The notes: generated from the sequence alone by a model not told the origin. A stretch of 54,785 bases of DNA from Candidatus Tityobacter terrigena (GCA_003156715.1 PMHO01000003.1:96562-151346); one strand, 5' to 3'; counted from the first letter of the stretch, positions 43,986-53,895 are shown. A program made the numbers and translations.

Positions 43986-46372
43986 CTGCGCGGGCGGTGA
44001 CGGCTTCGTTCGTCTACTGCGATGCCGATGGCCGGCCGGTCGCGCGCGTCGATCGCGCCGAGCCCGGACGTGACGGCAAGTCGAAGGCGTTCTTCCCGTA
44101 CCTCAGCGAGGGCGACGGCTTCGCCAAAAAGTCGGGGCTGAAGGGCACGGAGCTGCCACTTTATCATCTCGACGAAGTGTGCCGCGCGATCGAACGCGGG
44201 GAACTCATCATCTTTGTCGAGGGCGAAGGGAAGTGCGACGCTGTGCGCGAGGCGCTACGAAAGGCCGGATCTTGTGCAGCGGTCTCAACGATTCAAGGCG
44301 GATGCAACGCGCTGATTCGCGATGAACACCTCGACGCTCTCGCCCGCGCTCTAAGGATTGGCATCCTCGTCGACTCAGACGATCCGGGGCGCAAGGCTGC
44401 GGTCCTGCGGGCTGATACGATCATGCGGCGCTATCCTGATATGGATGTTCGAATCGTCGACTTGTATCCCGATCGTAGCGATGGCAGTGACGTTGCCGAT
44501 TGGCTCGCCGAGGGAAATAGACTACCGGACCTTCTCGATCGCATCAACGCTGTGGCCCCGCATCAAGTATCCGACGACGAGATGATCAAACAACTCGCGA
44601 CCCTGTCGCTGATCGAATACGGCCAGCAACGAAAACAGGCCGCGGAAAAACTTGGGATATCTCTGATTATACTCGACCAAGTCGTTCAGGCCGCGCGCCG
44701 AGCAGAGGCATCGGCGCAAACATGCGCCTCCAGCCGCAATGGGCAACCTCACAGCGGCGAGACGGAAACCGGCGACGACGCTGTCGCCGGGCAGCGGCCT
44801 CCTTCAGTCGCGACGAAGATCCTCCAACTGCTTGCATCGGCCGTTTTGCTGCGCGACGGTGACCGAACCTACGCGAGCTTTTTCGTAAGTGGCCACCAGG
44901 AAACGCACCTCATCACGTCGGCTTCGTTTCGCAGGTATGCCATTCAAGAGTTCTTCAAGCAGTACGATGCGGCGCCGAGTGGTACCGCACTCACCGAGGC
45001 CCTCGCAACGCTCGATGCTAAGGCGTGGCGCGATGGGCAGTCCTGCACCGTTGCAACTCGCTGTGCCGAGCATAACGGCCGTTTCTACCTCGACCTGACA
45101 AACGAAGAATGGACCGTGGTGGAGATCAGTGCGGGCGGTTGGAAGATCGTTCCGGCGGAAGTCCTCCCGGTCCGATTCGTTCGCGCCAAAGATGCCCTGT
45201 CGTTGCCATCTCCCGACCCCGCCGGTCGCATTAGCGACATTGATGTATTCCTTCCCGATAACGATCGCATCAGAGCGTACATAAAAACATTTATGCTGTC
45301 CGCCTTGCGTCCGGATGCGCCCCAACCGATCCTCGCGATCATCGCTCCCCAGGGCGCCGGGAAGTCGACGATCGCACGCATTGTCAAGAATCTCCTTGAC
45401 CCAGCCCACTCAAATCTGCGTGGTGCCCCGCACGAGCGGCGCGACGTGACGGCCGCCGCCCGTAACTCCTACTTGCTCGCATTCGACAACCTGTCGATGA
45501 TCGAACCGTGGCTCTCGGACAACTTGTGCCGCCTTTCGACGGGCGGCGGCTTTGGCGGTCGCCAGCTTTACACAAACGACGAGGAGGCGATCTTCGATGC
45601 GATTCGGCCCATCATCGTTACCGCCATCGACGACGTCATCATCCGGGGTGACCTCGCCGATCGGGCCTTGACTATAGCCTTACCAGCGCGCGACGACGAT
45701 GCAGGCTACACCGAAGAGGATGCTTTTTGGGAAGAGTTCGAACTTGCTCGGCCTTCGATTCTCGGCGGTGTTCTCACGGCTGCCAGCGTGGCACTCCGCC
45801 GGCTACCCGAAGTTCGGGCCAAAGTGCGCGCTAAGAAGATTAATCTTCCACGGATGGCGGACTTCGCGCTTTTCGGAACCGCCGCGGAGCCAGCACTGGG
45901 GATCAAGGAAAACGCCTTTGTGGGGTTACTCAGGGACGAGCGGAACGCGGCCTCGGTTCTCGTCCTTGAATCCGACGTGATCTTTGCGCCTCTACGTGCG
46001 GTCCTCGAAAAGGAGCCGTTCAACGGGTATCCTGCAGATTTGCTCGACGCGCTCAACTCGGCGATGAGCGACGACGCGATCCGGCGAGATCGGCGCTGGC
46101 CAAAGACCGCGGCGAAGTTGCGCAACCAAATTAAACGCCTCGAGCCGGACCTCCGCCGAGCCGGGATCGTTGTCACCTGGGCCGATCGCGATACCCATAC
46201 GAAGCGGCAGATGCTCAGCATTGAACTTACAGAAGTAAAGGGGAACCCTCCGCAACCCCCGCAAGTCACGCACCCTGCCAGGGCGGATCGGCCCCCGTTT
46301 GCGGAGGTTGCGGCAGTTGCGGAGGCTGCCTCCGCACCTGCTGACCTCGTGACCGAGCCGTTCGATATATGA
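43982..46372 (+). CDS. TOPRIM and helicase-type ATPase (primase-helicase)
   Basis: 796 residues from ATG 43982. TOPRIM motifs are E80 in FVEGEGKCDA and DSDDPG at 131-136. A second domain has Walker A (APQGAGKS, 455-462), then AFDNLSMIEPWLSDNLCRLS and an arginine-finger region, as in phage and plasmid replication ATPases of the DUF927/superfamily 3-like group. With the CHC2 protein it should supply priming and unwinding for element replication. Its stop overlaps the next start. Confidence 0.87.
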   Translation: MTARAVTASFVYCDADGRPVARVDRAEPGRDGKSKAFFPYLSEGDGFAKKSGLKGTELPLYHLDEVCRAIERGELIIFVEGEGKCDAVREALRKAGSCAAVSTIQGGCNALIRDEHLDALARALRIGILVDSDDPGRKAAVLRADTIMRRYPDMDVRIVDLYPDRSDGSDVADWLAEGNRLPDLLDRINAVAPHQVSDDEMIKQLATLSLIEYGQQRKQAAEKLGISLIILDQVVQAARRAEASAQTCASSRNGQPHSGETETGDDAVAGQRPPSVATKILQLLASAVLLRDGDRTYASFFVSGHQETHLITSASFRRYAIQEFFKQYDAAPSGTALTEALATLDAKAWRDGQSCTVATRCAEHNGRFYLDLTNEEWTVVEISAGGWKIVPAEVLPVRFVRAKDALSLPSPDPAGRISDIDVFLPDNDRIRAYIKTFMLSALRPDAPQPILAIIAPQGAGKSTIARIVKNLLDPAHSNLRGAPHERRDVTAAARNSYLLAFDNLSMIEPWLSDNLCRLSTGGGFGGRQLYTNDEEAIFDAIRPIIVTAIDDVIIRGDLADRALTIALPARDDDAGYTEEDAFWEEFELARPSILGGVLTAASVALRRLPEVRAKVRAKKINLPRMADFALFGTAAEPALGIKENAFVGLLRDERNAASVLVLESDVIFAPLRAVLEKEPFNGYPADLLDALNSAMSDDAIRRDRRWPKTAAKLRNQIKRLEPDLRRAGIVVTWADRDTHTKRQMLSIELTEVKGNPPQPPQVTHPARADRPPFAEVAAVAEAASAPADLVTEPFDI

Positions 46373-46698
46373 CGCCGAGCCAGATCGCGGAGCAGGTCCG
46401 CACCCTCGGCGGCCGACTCGTCCTAGCCGGCTGCGATCGTATCCAGGTGGAGCCGGGGCCGAACGGCGTTCCTCGTTGGCTAGTTGATGAGGTCCGCGCG
46501 CACAAGCCGGCGATTCTCGTCGAGCTGCAAAAGCGCGAGACGGTGCTTGAAGCTGCGCGGCTCTTGCGCGAGTGTCAATGGGCCAAAGTGCCGCCGGTTT
46601 GCGATTTCCTCATCGGCCCTGCCGGCGAGTCGTGTCGGCGCTGCGGCGCGTCTTGGATCGAGCACTACCCGGCGCCTAGGGATGGGGCGCCGCGGTGA
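46369..46698 (+). CDS. TubC_N-like small protein
   Basis: 109 residues. IAEQVRTLGGRLVLAGCDRI and LVDEVRAHKPAILVELQKRE resemble the small docking-type domain often placed beside phage primase genes. The C-terminus holds a Cys pair (CDFLIGPAGESCRRCGASW) that could bind zinc. It overlaps both neighbours. Role likely tied to replication; not known. Confidence 0.7.
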   Translation: MTPSQIAEQVRTLGGRLVLAGCDRIQVEPGPNGVPRWLVDEVRAHKPAILVELQKRETVLEAARLLRECQWAKVPPVCDFLIGPAGESCRRCGASWIEHYPAPRDGAPR

Positions 46699-47993
46699 AA
46701 ACGAGTGAAGTTGCTTTCGATAGCCAGCGTGTGTGCATGACGCCGGTAATCACTCGCGAAATGGTCCCGGTCCGCGATCTGAAGCCCGCGCCCTACAATC
46801 CGCGCCGGATCGATCCAGCCGCGATGGCTGGCCTCGAGAAGTCGATCGAGCGATTCGGTCTGGTTCAGGACATCGTCGTAAACCGCCGCACGATGCACGT
46901 TGTCGGCGGGCACCAGCGGCTCAAAGCGATCAAGGCGAAAAAGGCCAAGGTCGTACCAGTCACGTGGGTCAACCTGGACGACACTGAAGAACGCGCTTTG
47001 AATATCGCGCTCAACAATGCCGCCATCGCCGGGCAGTTCACCGACAAGCTGCAGGCGATTCTCGACGAAATGGCGGCAGCAAATCCAGACCTGTTCGAGG
47101 ACCTGCGGCTTGGCGCGCTGCGCACCGATGAGATCGCGCGCTCATTCGGGTCCGATCCCGACGAAGTCCCGCCCCCGCCATACGATACGCCACGAACCAA
47201 GCCCGGCGACGTCATCCGCCTTGGGCGGCATCGGCTGATATGTGGCGATGCTGCCGACGCCGCGACGATCACCGCAATGCTCGGCGAAGATGCCGTCGAG
47301 CTGCTTCTAACCGATCCGCCGTACGGCGTGAGCTATGGCGCGAAGTCGCGCGATGCAGCGCGGCGGAATGGCGGCACAACCACGCACCGCGACATCGTCA
47401 ACGACGACCGCACCGACTATGCAGCCTGGTTCCGCTCGTGGCTCTCGATCATTCCGTGGGCACCTTTCGCGGCATTCTACATCTTCATGTCGAGCCAGGA
47501 GATGCACAACCTTCGAATCGCGATCGACGCTCTCGGTTGGAAGTGGCACGATATGCTCTTGTGGATCAAGAACCGTCCGGTGCTCTCGCGCAAAGATTAC
47601 AACCAGGTCTACGAGCCGATCACGTTCGGCGAGCCCCCGGTCGATACGAAGGAGGTCGGCGGCATAGCGATCTTCGGATGGCCTGAACGCCACCGATTCT
47701 ATGGCAGCAAGAGCCGCACGAACGTCCTCGAGTTCGATGTCCCGGCGAAGAACGATCTGCACCCGACGATGAAGCCAGTCGCGCTGCTTGAGCAACTTCT
47801 GCGCGACGGCTCGCGCGACGGCGGGATCGTCCTGGACCCATTCGCCGGCTCCGGCTCCACGGTAATTGCCTGCGAGCGGCTCGGGCGCGTTTGCCGCGCC
47901 ATTGAGCTCGATCCGCTCTATTGCGACATTGTTGCTGCCCGGTGGGAAGCTCACACCGGGCTCCAGGCCCAGCGGCCCGAGGCGGGGTCCTGA
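46695..47993 (+). CDS. ParB-like and DNA methyltransferase fusion
   Basis: 432 residues. The N-terminal ParB/sulfiredoxin-like domain (VRDLKPAPYNPRRIDPAAMA, VGGHQRLKAIK) is followed by a beta-class N4-cytosine or N6-adenine methylase with DPPYG at 207-211 and DPFAGSGST at 381-389. This fusion is common in phages and elements, where it protects or marks DNA. GTG 46695 overlaps the upstream stop. No restriction enzyme is adjacent. Confidence 0.92.
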   Translation: MKTSEVAFDSQRVCMTPVITREMVPVRDLKPAPYNPRRIDPAAMAGLEKSIERFGLVQDIVVNRRTMHVVGGHQRLKAIKAKKAKVVPVTWVNLDDTEERALNIALNNAAIAGQFTDKLQAILDEMAAANPDLFEDLRLGALRTDEIARSFGSDPDEVPPPPYDTPRTKPGDVIRLGRHRLICGDAADAATITAMLGEDAVELLLTDPPYGVSYGAKSRDAARRNGGTTTHRDIVNDDRTDYAAWFRSWLSIIPWAPFAAFYIFMSSQEMHNLRIAIDALGWKWHDMLLWIKNRPVLSRKDYNQVYEPITFGEPPVDTKEVGGIAIFGWPERHRFYGSKSRTNVLEFDVPAKNDLHPTMKPVALLEQLLRDGSRDGGIVLDPFAGSGSTVIACERLGRVCRAIELDPLYCDIVAARWEAHTGLQAQRPEAGS

Positions 47994-48505
47994 GGACGCC
48001 CATAAAGGGGCAACACGGCCCGACAGCGGGGCCGAAGGCTCCTGGCGCGCTTAGTTCTCCCAGCAGGTCCACGGAGGGCGAACACGGGGCTAATCCTGCG
48101 GAACGTGCGGATGCCCAACGCGCGCGCGTGAAGCGCGTCCCCAATCCGAAGGGTGGCCCGACCGTACTCACGCCGGAGGTCGAAGACAAGATTATCGGCG
48201 TGATCCGCGATGTGGGGATGTCGTTTCGGATGGCGTGCGCCTACGCCGGGATCTCGGACGACACCCTCGCGCGCCGGCGAAAGGCCGACCCGAAATTCGC
48301 GGCGCGGATCGAGCACGCGCGCGAGATGTGCAAGGCCAAGCTGCTAACGCAGATCGTGGCGGCTGCGCCGACGAACTGGAACGCGGCGGCGTGGACGCTC
48401 GAGCGACTCTGGCCGGAAGAGTTCGGCCGGCGGCGCCTCGAGACCGAGCATTCCGGCGTGGTCAAAATCACGATCGAGGGGGGCTTGCCGGAATTCCCAC
48501 GATAA
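47990..48505 (+). CDS. terS: Terminase small subunit
   Basis: A helix-turn-helix DNA-binding part (VGMSFRMACAYAGISDDTLA) with LTPEVEDKIIGVIR before it, then a helical oligomer part (TNWNAAAWTLERLWPEEFG), typical of TerS. The start is uncertain: CTG 47990 overlaps the methylase stop as neighbours do, whereas GTG 48128 is the next common start; the frame is open to TTG 47921. It recognises the packaging site. Confidence 0.75.
   Translation: MRTPIKGQHGPTAGPKAPGALSSPSRSTEGEHGANPAERADAQRARVKRVPNPKGGPTVLTPEVEDKIIGVIRDVGMSFRMACAYAGISDDTLARRRKADPKFAARIEHAREMCKAKLLTQIVAAAPTNWNAAAWTLERLWPEEFGRRRLETEHSGVVKITIEGGLPEFPR
48478..48484 (+). promoter_or_regulatory. Candidate -1 ribosomal frameshift site
   Basis: G GGG GGC lies in phase with the small subunit's codons (GGG 48479-48481, GGC 48482-48484) shortly before its stop at 48503. 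A -1 slip leads exactly into the large-subunit frame, which has no ATG, GTG or TTG of its own before the ATPase domain. Confidence 0.4.
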
Positions 48506-49770
48506 CGCTGCCCCGCCTTCATCCTGGCCAAGTCGAAGCCTGGAACGTGCCAGGCCGGTACAAGGCCATTCGCTGCGGTCGGCGCTGGGGTAAGACGGCG
48601 CTCGCTGCGACGATCATTTGCGATCGTGTCGCGCGGGGGCAGTCGTGGGGACTATTCGCGCCGGACTACAAGATCACGTCGGAAACCTACCGCGAAATCT
48701 ACGAGATACTCGATCCGATCACGGAGTCTGCCTCCAAGATCGATGGGGTCATCCGCGTTCTAGGGGGCGGGCGCGTTGATTTCTGGACGCTGAACAACCC
48801 ACGCGCGGGGCGCTCCCGCAAATACCACGGCGTTATGGTCGATGAGGCGGCCTTCGCCGGTCCGGATATGCAGATGATCTGGGAGCGTTCGATCAAGCCC
48901 GCGCTGCTTGACCACAAGGGCGTCGGCTGGGCGCTATCGACGCCCGCTGGCAAAGACGAGCGGAACTGGTTTTACAATATCTGCACTGATCCCGCGCTCG
49001 GGTTCGTTGAATTCCACGCCCCCACTGCGAGCAATCCGTATCTCCCGCAGGACGAGCTCGAGCGACTCGTACGCGACAATTCCCCTGAGGTCTACCGTCA
49101 AGAGTATCTGGGCGAGTTCGTCGATTGGTCGGGAGTTGCGTTCTTCACGATGAACGCGCTCCTGGTCGACGGGGCTCCAGTGCCCAAACCGGTGCGATGC
49201 GACACGGTGTTCGCGACCATGGATACGGCGATCAAGTCCGGGCTTGAGCACGACGCAACCGGCGCGGTGTTTTGGGCGTACAATTCGCTCGCCAATCCGT
49301 GCCTTCATATCTTGGATTGGTCGCTTCTTCAAATCGAGGGAGCGGCATTGGAAGGGTGGTTGCCATCCGTCTTCGCTCGGCTTGAAGAACTGAGCCGGGA
49401 ATGCGGAGCGCGAATGGGAGCGAGTGGCGTTATGATCGAGGACAAAGCCTCGGGGACGGTGCTTCTGCAGCAGGCAAGAAACAGCGGATGGCCTGCGCAT
49501 CCGATCGAGAGCAAACTGACGTCGATGGGGAAAAATGAGCGAGCCATCGCGGCGAGTCCCTACGTCTACCGCGGCGACATTAAAATCACGGACACGGCGT
49601 TCCACAAACGGACAGTCCATAAAGGCCGATCGGCGAACCACCTGATAGCGCAAATAACCAGCTTCCGGATCGGCTCGCAGAACGGGGCTAGCGACGATCT
49701 CCTGGACTGTTTCTGCTACGGAATTGCGGTGGCGCGGGGAACGAACGCGGGAACGCGCAGGGGCATATAA
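48502..49770 (+). CDS. terL: Terminase large subunit
   Basis: About 423 residues. PRLHPGQVEAWNV, then Walker A CGRRWGKT and the later VMVDEAAFAG (Walker B), give the packaging ATPase; the nuclease part has FATMDTAIKSG, VMIEDKASG and SDDLLDCF acidic residues. Translation has no ordinary start: it could begin at ATT 48493, ATA 48502 (overlapping the upstream stop) or CTG 48508, or come from frameshifting. Confidence 0.88.
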   Translation: MTLPRLHPGQVEAWNVPGRYKAIRCGRRWGKTALAATIICDRVARGQSWGLFAPDYKITSETYREIYEILDPITESASKIDGVIRVLGGGRVDFWTLNNPRAGRSRKYHGVMVDEAAFAGPDMQMIWERSIKPALLDHKGVGWALSTPAGKDERNWFYNICTDPALGFVEFHAPTASNPYLPQDELERLVRDNSPEVYRQEYLGEFVDWSGVAFFTMNALLVDGAPVPKPVRCDTVFATMDTAIKSGLEHDATGAVFWAYNSLANPCLHILDWSLLQIEGAALEGWLPSVFARLEELSRECGARMGASGVMIEDKASGTVLLQQARNSGWPAHPIESKLTSMGKNERAIAASPYVYRGDIKITDTAFHKRTVHKGRSANHLIAQITSFRIGSQNGASDDLLDCFCYGIAVARGTNAGTRRGI

Positions 49771-49771
49771 T
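49766..49771 (+). promoter_or_regulatory. Possible promoter before the cargo gene
   Basis: A perfect TATAAT lies across the large-terminase stop codon, about 200 bases before the 869-residue gene. No clear -35 box is seen. The gap 49771-49971 holds no gene; it ends in an A-rich stretch just before GTG 49972. Confidence 0.35.
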
Positions 49772-49971
49772 GTGTGGTTTGATCTAGCAGGAAACGCTCT
49801 CCGCCGCGTGTAGTGAGTGCAGGTTCTCGCGCAGAATACGGAGCGTCCGCAACTGCTGGAATCCACCAACATCGAAGGTCGCGCAAACCAAGGTACCCGG
49901 GCTCTGCACCGCGCAAGCCCGCTCGCAATATCCCTACTCCGCGCCGACCACGAAAATGAGAAAATGAAAAC

Positions 49972-52581
49972 GTGAATCCGACGACGCTCAAGCATCCAGT
50001 CACGCTCTCACAAGTGGCGATGCCAGTTCAGGTCTGCTATATCATCCCTGTTGACGCGCCGGCAGAGATGCTAACCGAGATATTCAGGGAGTGCTACGAA
50101 TGGTGGGGCGGCCGTGACGCCCTCCTCATTCCCACGCTCGCGGACGGGAGCATCGACGAAACGTATTGGTCGTGGGCTCGCTCGCTTGAGCCGGACATCA
50201 TCTACAGTTACGTCCCATTGGCCGTCCCGATGCTGGAGCGCGTCGACCGCGAACTCATGCCGTCGACCGTGATCATACACCCTGCCGAGAAATTCGGACA
50301 TGGAATGCGGCCTTGGCACGATCCTAGCGTGCGTGGACTACCGTCGTTGTCGGTCCTTCCGATGCTCGGCAACACCGACAGAATCGGGCTGCCGGGTCGT
50401 TATTCACTCATCAGCGCCTGCATGGGGTGGGCAAAAGATCCTTTCATCACCGATACGTTCGGGCTCAATCCGTACGGGCCGGGTTGGATTCAAACGCGGA
50501 CCATCCGCAAACACGTTGACCTGATCGCGCTTGGTTCGCATGAGGGGGCACAGCACCGCGATACCGAGGACCCAGAGATCGCCGATCCGACGATTTTGCT
50601 CCGCGTCATCTCCGATGGCACGTATCCGGCAGCCATCAGCATGGCGCAACTATCCGGCATCGGCTATGAGCACATCCTAAGGCAACGCGCCTCCGCCTGG
50701 AGGCACTTCAACATCGTCGTCGGCGATACGGCCATCGACCGCATCGCGTTCTGGAACTGCCGCATCGGCGTTGACGACTATCAGCGGAAGAACATCGTCG
50801 CTGTTCGGGTCGACGAGGCGAAGTTGGCCGATCCCGGGTTCATCGTTGCCCTCGCTCGCTTCGTGTCGCGTTGGAACACCTCGACATCGCAGAATGGACC
50901 GTCACATGCGACGGTTCGCTCGTCATCGGTTGCCGGTGATCGCCTTCAACCTATCGTCGACGCGCTGCGGCCGCTGAACGTCCAGACCACAATCGCGCAC
51001 TTCGACAACGTCAACGACTGCACGCCGGCAGAGACAGACAAGACGGTCATGATCCGCGGCGGGACGGAACAACGCTATACGGGGTCGGTCGCTCCGCTGA
51101 CGAAAATTGAGCCATTACATCTTACGAGGGCCGGCCCAATCTCGGCGTGGTTCTTGACAGGCGGTTGGACGGTGCAAGTAACCATCAAGCGCGAGGACGG
51201 AGGCAGGCTCGGCTCATCTATCGCCCGCCTTGCAATTCCACGGCGCTGGCAGGCAGTTCGATCCCTTGCCGGAGGGATGATCGCCAAGGCAACGGTCGAG
51301 GGCGACCTCCGTCTGTATATTCGACCGGGCGGGCCCCGCGACTCGCTTTCGTTCACGGACGAAGACGCTGAATTCGTGGCCTGCCTGTTTCGTCCATATC
51401 ATCACCTGACGACGACCGACCCGCGCAACGCGATTCCGCAACCCGCGGCGATCTATCCACGAATATCCAGCGCAGGGCGACACCTTCGTGGTCTCTTGAA
51501 CAAACTCGGGAGCATCCGCTCCGCGGCCGCGATTCTCGAGGACGAGTTCTGGAAGTCTGTCTTCCTCGACATGGCCGTTCCGCGCGAAGTCTTCGACGAC
51601 GCGAAGCGCGCTGATTTGGCCGAGCGGCTCAAGAAGCCGATACAGAAGGACGGACCGGCGACGCTGGCGACCGACGCCGACTTCAGAAGTCTCGCCGAGA
51701 CCGTGGCGCAAATCGCCCCCGATCTGAAGACACCGGTTGCGAAGCGCAGCTTCGATTGGTTCTTGATGATGTATCGAAAGGCCGAAGAATGCAAGCGTGC
51801 TCGCGATCCAAAGCTTTCCCCTGACGACATCGAACGGCGCACCATTCAAGAAGTTGAGGAGCAACTTCGTCGGCGCTGCGCTGAAGGCGTGCTCATACAG
51901 GGATATGACTGGAAATGCCCGCGTTGCCTTCATCGCAATTGGTCGACGGTCGGCGCGCTCGGCCCGATTCTCACCTGCGAGGTCTGCGATCATCGTGAAC
52001 CGATTTCGTCCCACTTTTTGTGGGACTTCCTACTCGACGGCTACGTGGCGCTCGGTCTTCGGGAACGCGGTTTGCGCGGGCTAGTTTGGATTCTCGGCTA
52101 CCTAAGCTGGTCGTCGCAGGACTCGTTCATGTTTTCGCCCCCGCTCGACCTTATTCAGAACGGCGTAAACCTCTCAGACGTTGACATAGCATGCGTGGTC
52201 GACAACAAGTTCATCATCGGCGAGGTCAAGGAGTCGGATCGCAAAATCAACGAGGCACTCGGTGATCGGCTCATCGAACATGCACGCATCATTCGCCCAG
52301 ACGTCGTCGTTCTTGCATGCTACGATCCGGACTCCTTGGCGACGGTAACGAAGCAAACGGATCGGATACGCGATGGCCTCAAAGACTTAGATATCGACGT
52401 GAGGCCGATGGTCCCGGCTGCGGGACAGGACGGTGTTCCGGCGATGTTGATGGCGCGCGGGATGTGGATGAAAGAACGGCTTAGGATATTGGCGCTCAGA
52501 CCCGCTCGTGCGCCCATGGCTGCGCCACCGGTCGCCCCACCGTCCGCGGCCGAACCGCCTCCGGGTGAACAGGCCGAATAG
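49972..52581 (+). CDS. Large protein of unknown family with zinc ribbon and nuclease-like domain
   Basis: 869 residues from GTG 49972 (ATG 50020 is possible). The N-terminal 110 residues look Rossmann-like (IFRECYEWWGGRDALLIPTL, LEPDIIYSYVPLAVPML). The middle is unassigned. A four-Cys zinc ribbon, CPRC 649-652 and CEVC 669-672, is followed by a PD-(D/E)XK-like core: D736/D738, D744, then E751-V-K753 in KFIIGEVKES, and DVVVLACYD. The C-terminus is Pro/Ala-rich. It sits where satellites and prophages carry cargo, and a role in phage defence is possible but unproven. Confidence 0.75.
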   Translation: MNPTTLKHPVTLSQVAMPVQVCYIIPVDAPAEMLTEIFRECYEWWGGRDALLIPTLADGSIDETYWSWARSLEPDIIYSYVPLAVPMLERVDRELMPSTVIIHPAEKFGHGMRPWHDPSVRGLPSLSVLPMLGNTDRIGLPGRYSLISACMGWAKDPFITDTFGLNPYGPGWIQTRTIRKHVDLIALGSHEGAQHRDTEDPEIADPTILLRVISDGTYPAAISMAQLSGIGYEHILRQRASAWRHFNIVVGDTAIDRIAFWNCRIGVDDYQRKNIVAVRVDEAKLADPGFIVALARFVSRWNTSTSQNGPSHATVRSSSVAGDRLQPIVDALRPLNVQTTIAHFDNVNDCTPAETDKTVMIRGGTEQRYTGSVAPLTKIEPLHLTRAGPISAWFLTGGWTVQVTIKREDGGRLGSSIARLAIPRRWQAVRSLAGGMIAKATVEGDLRLYIRPGGPRDSLSFTDEDAEFVACLFRPYHHLTTTDPRNAIPQPAAIYPRISSAGRHLRGLLNKLGSIRSAAAILEDEFWKSVFLDMAVPREVFDDAKRADLAERLKKPIQKDGPATLATDADFRSLAETVAQIAPDLKTPVAKRSFDWFLMMYRKAEECKRARDPKLSPDDIERRTIQEVEEQLRRRCAEGVLIQGYDWKCPRCLHRNWSTVGALGPILTCEVCDHREPISSHFLWDFLLDGYVALGLRERGLRGLVWILGYLSWSSQDSFMFSPPLDLIQNGVNLSDVDIACVVDNKFIIGEVKESDRKINEALGDRLIEHARIIRPDVVVLACYDPDSLATVTKQTDRIRDGLKDLDIDVRPMVPAAGQDGVPAMLMARGMWMKERLRILALRPARAPMAAPPVAPPSAAEPPPGEQAE

Positions 52582-52638
52582 GCGTGTAGCCCCGCCACTT
52601 GGAGCCTGTAACGCGAACCTTGACGAGCGTCGCGGTTA

Positions 52639-53352
52639 ATGTTACAACCATGGACCATGGTCTGCAAGATGATCGCCTATTACCGCGTTAGCACCGAACG
52701 GCAGGGCCGCTCCGGTCTCGGCCTCGAGGGCCAAGAGGCCGCTGTTGCCGAGCACGTAGCCGGCGCCGGCTGCGAGTTGATCGCCGCGTATACCGAGGTC
52801 GAGACGGGCAAGAAGCACGACCTCGTGAACCGCCCGGAACTGCGCAACGCGGTGTCGCACGCGAAGCGGTCGAAGGCCGTCCTGGTCGTTGCCAAACTCG
52901 ACCGGCTTCTGCGGTCGACGGTGGTGCGAGCCGTGCTCAAGACGAGCGGCGTCCGGTTTATCGCCTGCGACAACCCGCACGCGAACGAGCTGACGATCGA
53001 CATTCTGGCCGCGGTTGCTGAAGACGAAGTTCGCCGGATCTCCGAACGGACGAAAGCAGCCCTCGCGGCCGCGAAGGCCCGCGGAACGGCGCTGGGCGGT
53101 TCGCGGCCTGGTCACCCGAAGCCAACTAGGGAAATGGCGCTCAAGGGCGCCAGCGCGTCTGCAAAGGCCCGTTCTCGCGCCGCCTTCGACTCCTACGCCG
53201 ACCTGCTCCCTAATGTGCGGGATCTTCGCGACCGCGGGCTGTCGCTTCGCAAGATCGCCGCGGAGTTGAACGCCGCCGGTCACGCGACTCGTTCCGGGCG
53301 ACCATGGAATCCGGTACAGACATCGCGGGTGCTGACGATGGCGACGTCATAA
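52639..53352 (+). CDS. Serine recombinase (resolvase family)
   Basis: 237 residues. IAYYRVSTERQGRSGLGLEG holds the nucleophile Ser, then VLVVAKLDRLLRST and FIACDNPHANELTIDILAAV, ending with a helix-turn-helix (LRDRGLSLRKIAAELNAAGH). It is small, without the large C-terminal domain of big serine integrases. ATG 52639, 52657 and 52669 are all possible starts. It may be a resolvase for the element or the remains of another insertion. Confidence 0.9.
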   Translation: MLQPWTMVCKMIAYYRVSTERQGRSGLGLEGQEAAVAEHVAGAGCELIAAYTEVETGKKHDLVNRPELRNAVSHAKRSKAVLVVAKLDRLLRSTVVRAVLKTSGVRFIACDNPHANELTIDILAAVAEDEVRRISERTKAALAAAKARGTALGGSRPGHPKPTREMALKGASASAKARSRAAFDSYADLLPNVRDLRDRGLSLRKIAAELNAAGHATRSGRPWNPVQTSRVLTMATS

Positions 53353-53880
53353 GCCTAAGCGTTTTTGTTCCACTCGCAAAGGCCGAGCCGCTGAGCTTCG
53401 CCGCCATCTTCGAGCAGCGCATCGCGGCGCAGCGCGGCATCTTTGCGCGCGAGCTGGGGCGCATCGGCGAGCAGCGGCTACCGCAGAAGGCGTCCGCCAG
53501 GGCGTTCGCCCTGCGGATGGAGCTCTTCTACGCGCCGCGCGGTCACGTCATCTTGGCGGCGATTGGCGATCCTGGAAGACGGCAAGACGCGCAGCGCCGA
53601 GCAGCTCTTGGCGGAGCCCCTCGCGCTCAACCTGAATCCCGGCGAACCGACGCGCAAGTACGTGTACACGGCGCTGATCGAATACATCCCGCGGCAGATC
53701 GGCCGCGGGCACAAGCCGCAGCTCGTCCAGGACTCCGAGCGCAACTTTCGCATCAGCAAGCCGCCCGACGACTGGCCGGATCTGGTTCCCTACGAGGCGC
53801 CACCGACGGACGCAGCAAGCGATCCGCTGATCGTGCGGCTGGAGAGCACTTCGCACGGCGCGGAATCCGGCGGCCTTTGA
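53304..53880 (+). pseudogene. Frameshifted hypothetical gene
   Basis: The first part (LSFAAIFEQRIAAQRGIFAR, LFYAPRGHVILAAIGD) runs to about 53575, then LAILEDGKTRSAEQLLAEPL and NPGEPTRKYVYTALIEYIPR continue in another frame to 53880. One indel explains both. The unchanged protein would be roughly 175-190 residues. No family is recognised. It overlaps the end of the recombinase gene; the true start may lie lower. Confidence 0.5.
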
Positions 53881-53895
53881 GATCGGCCTGCTGCG

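Noticed and set aside
48934..49995. 353-codon minus-strand ORF
   Set aside because: Antisense to the large terminase; Arg/Ser/His-rich without motifs.
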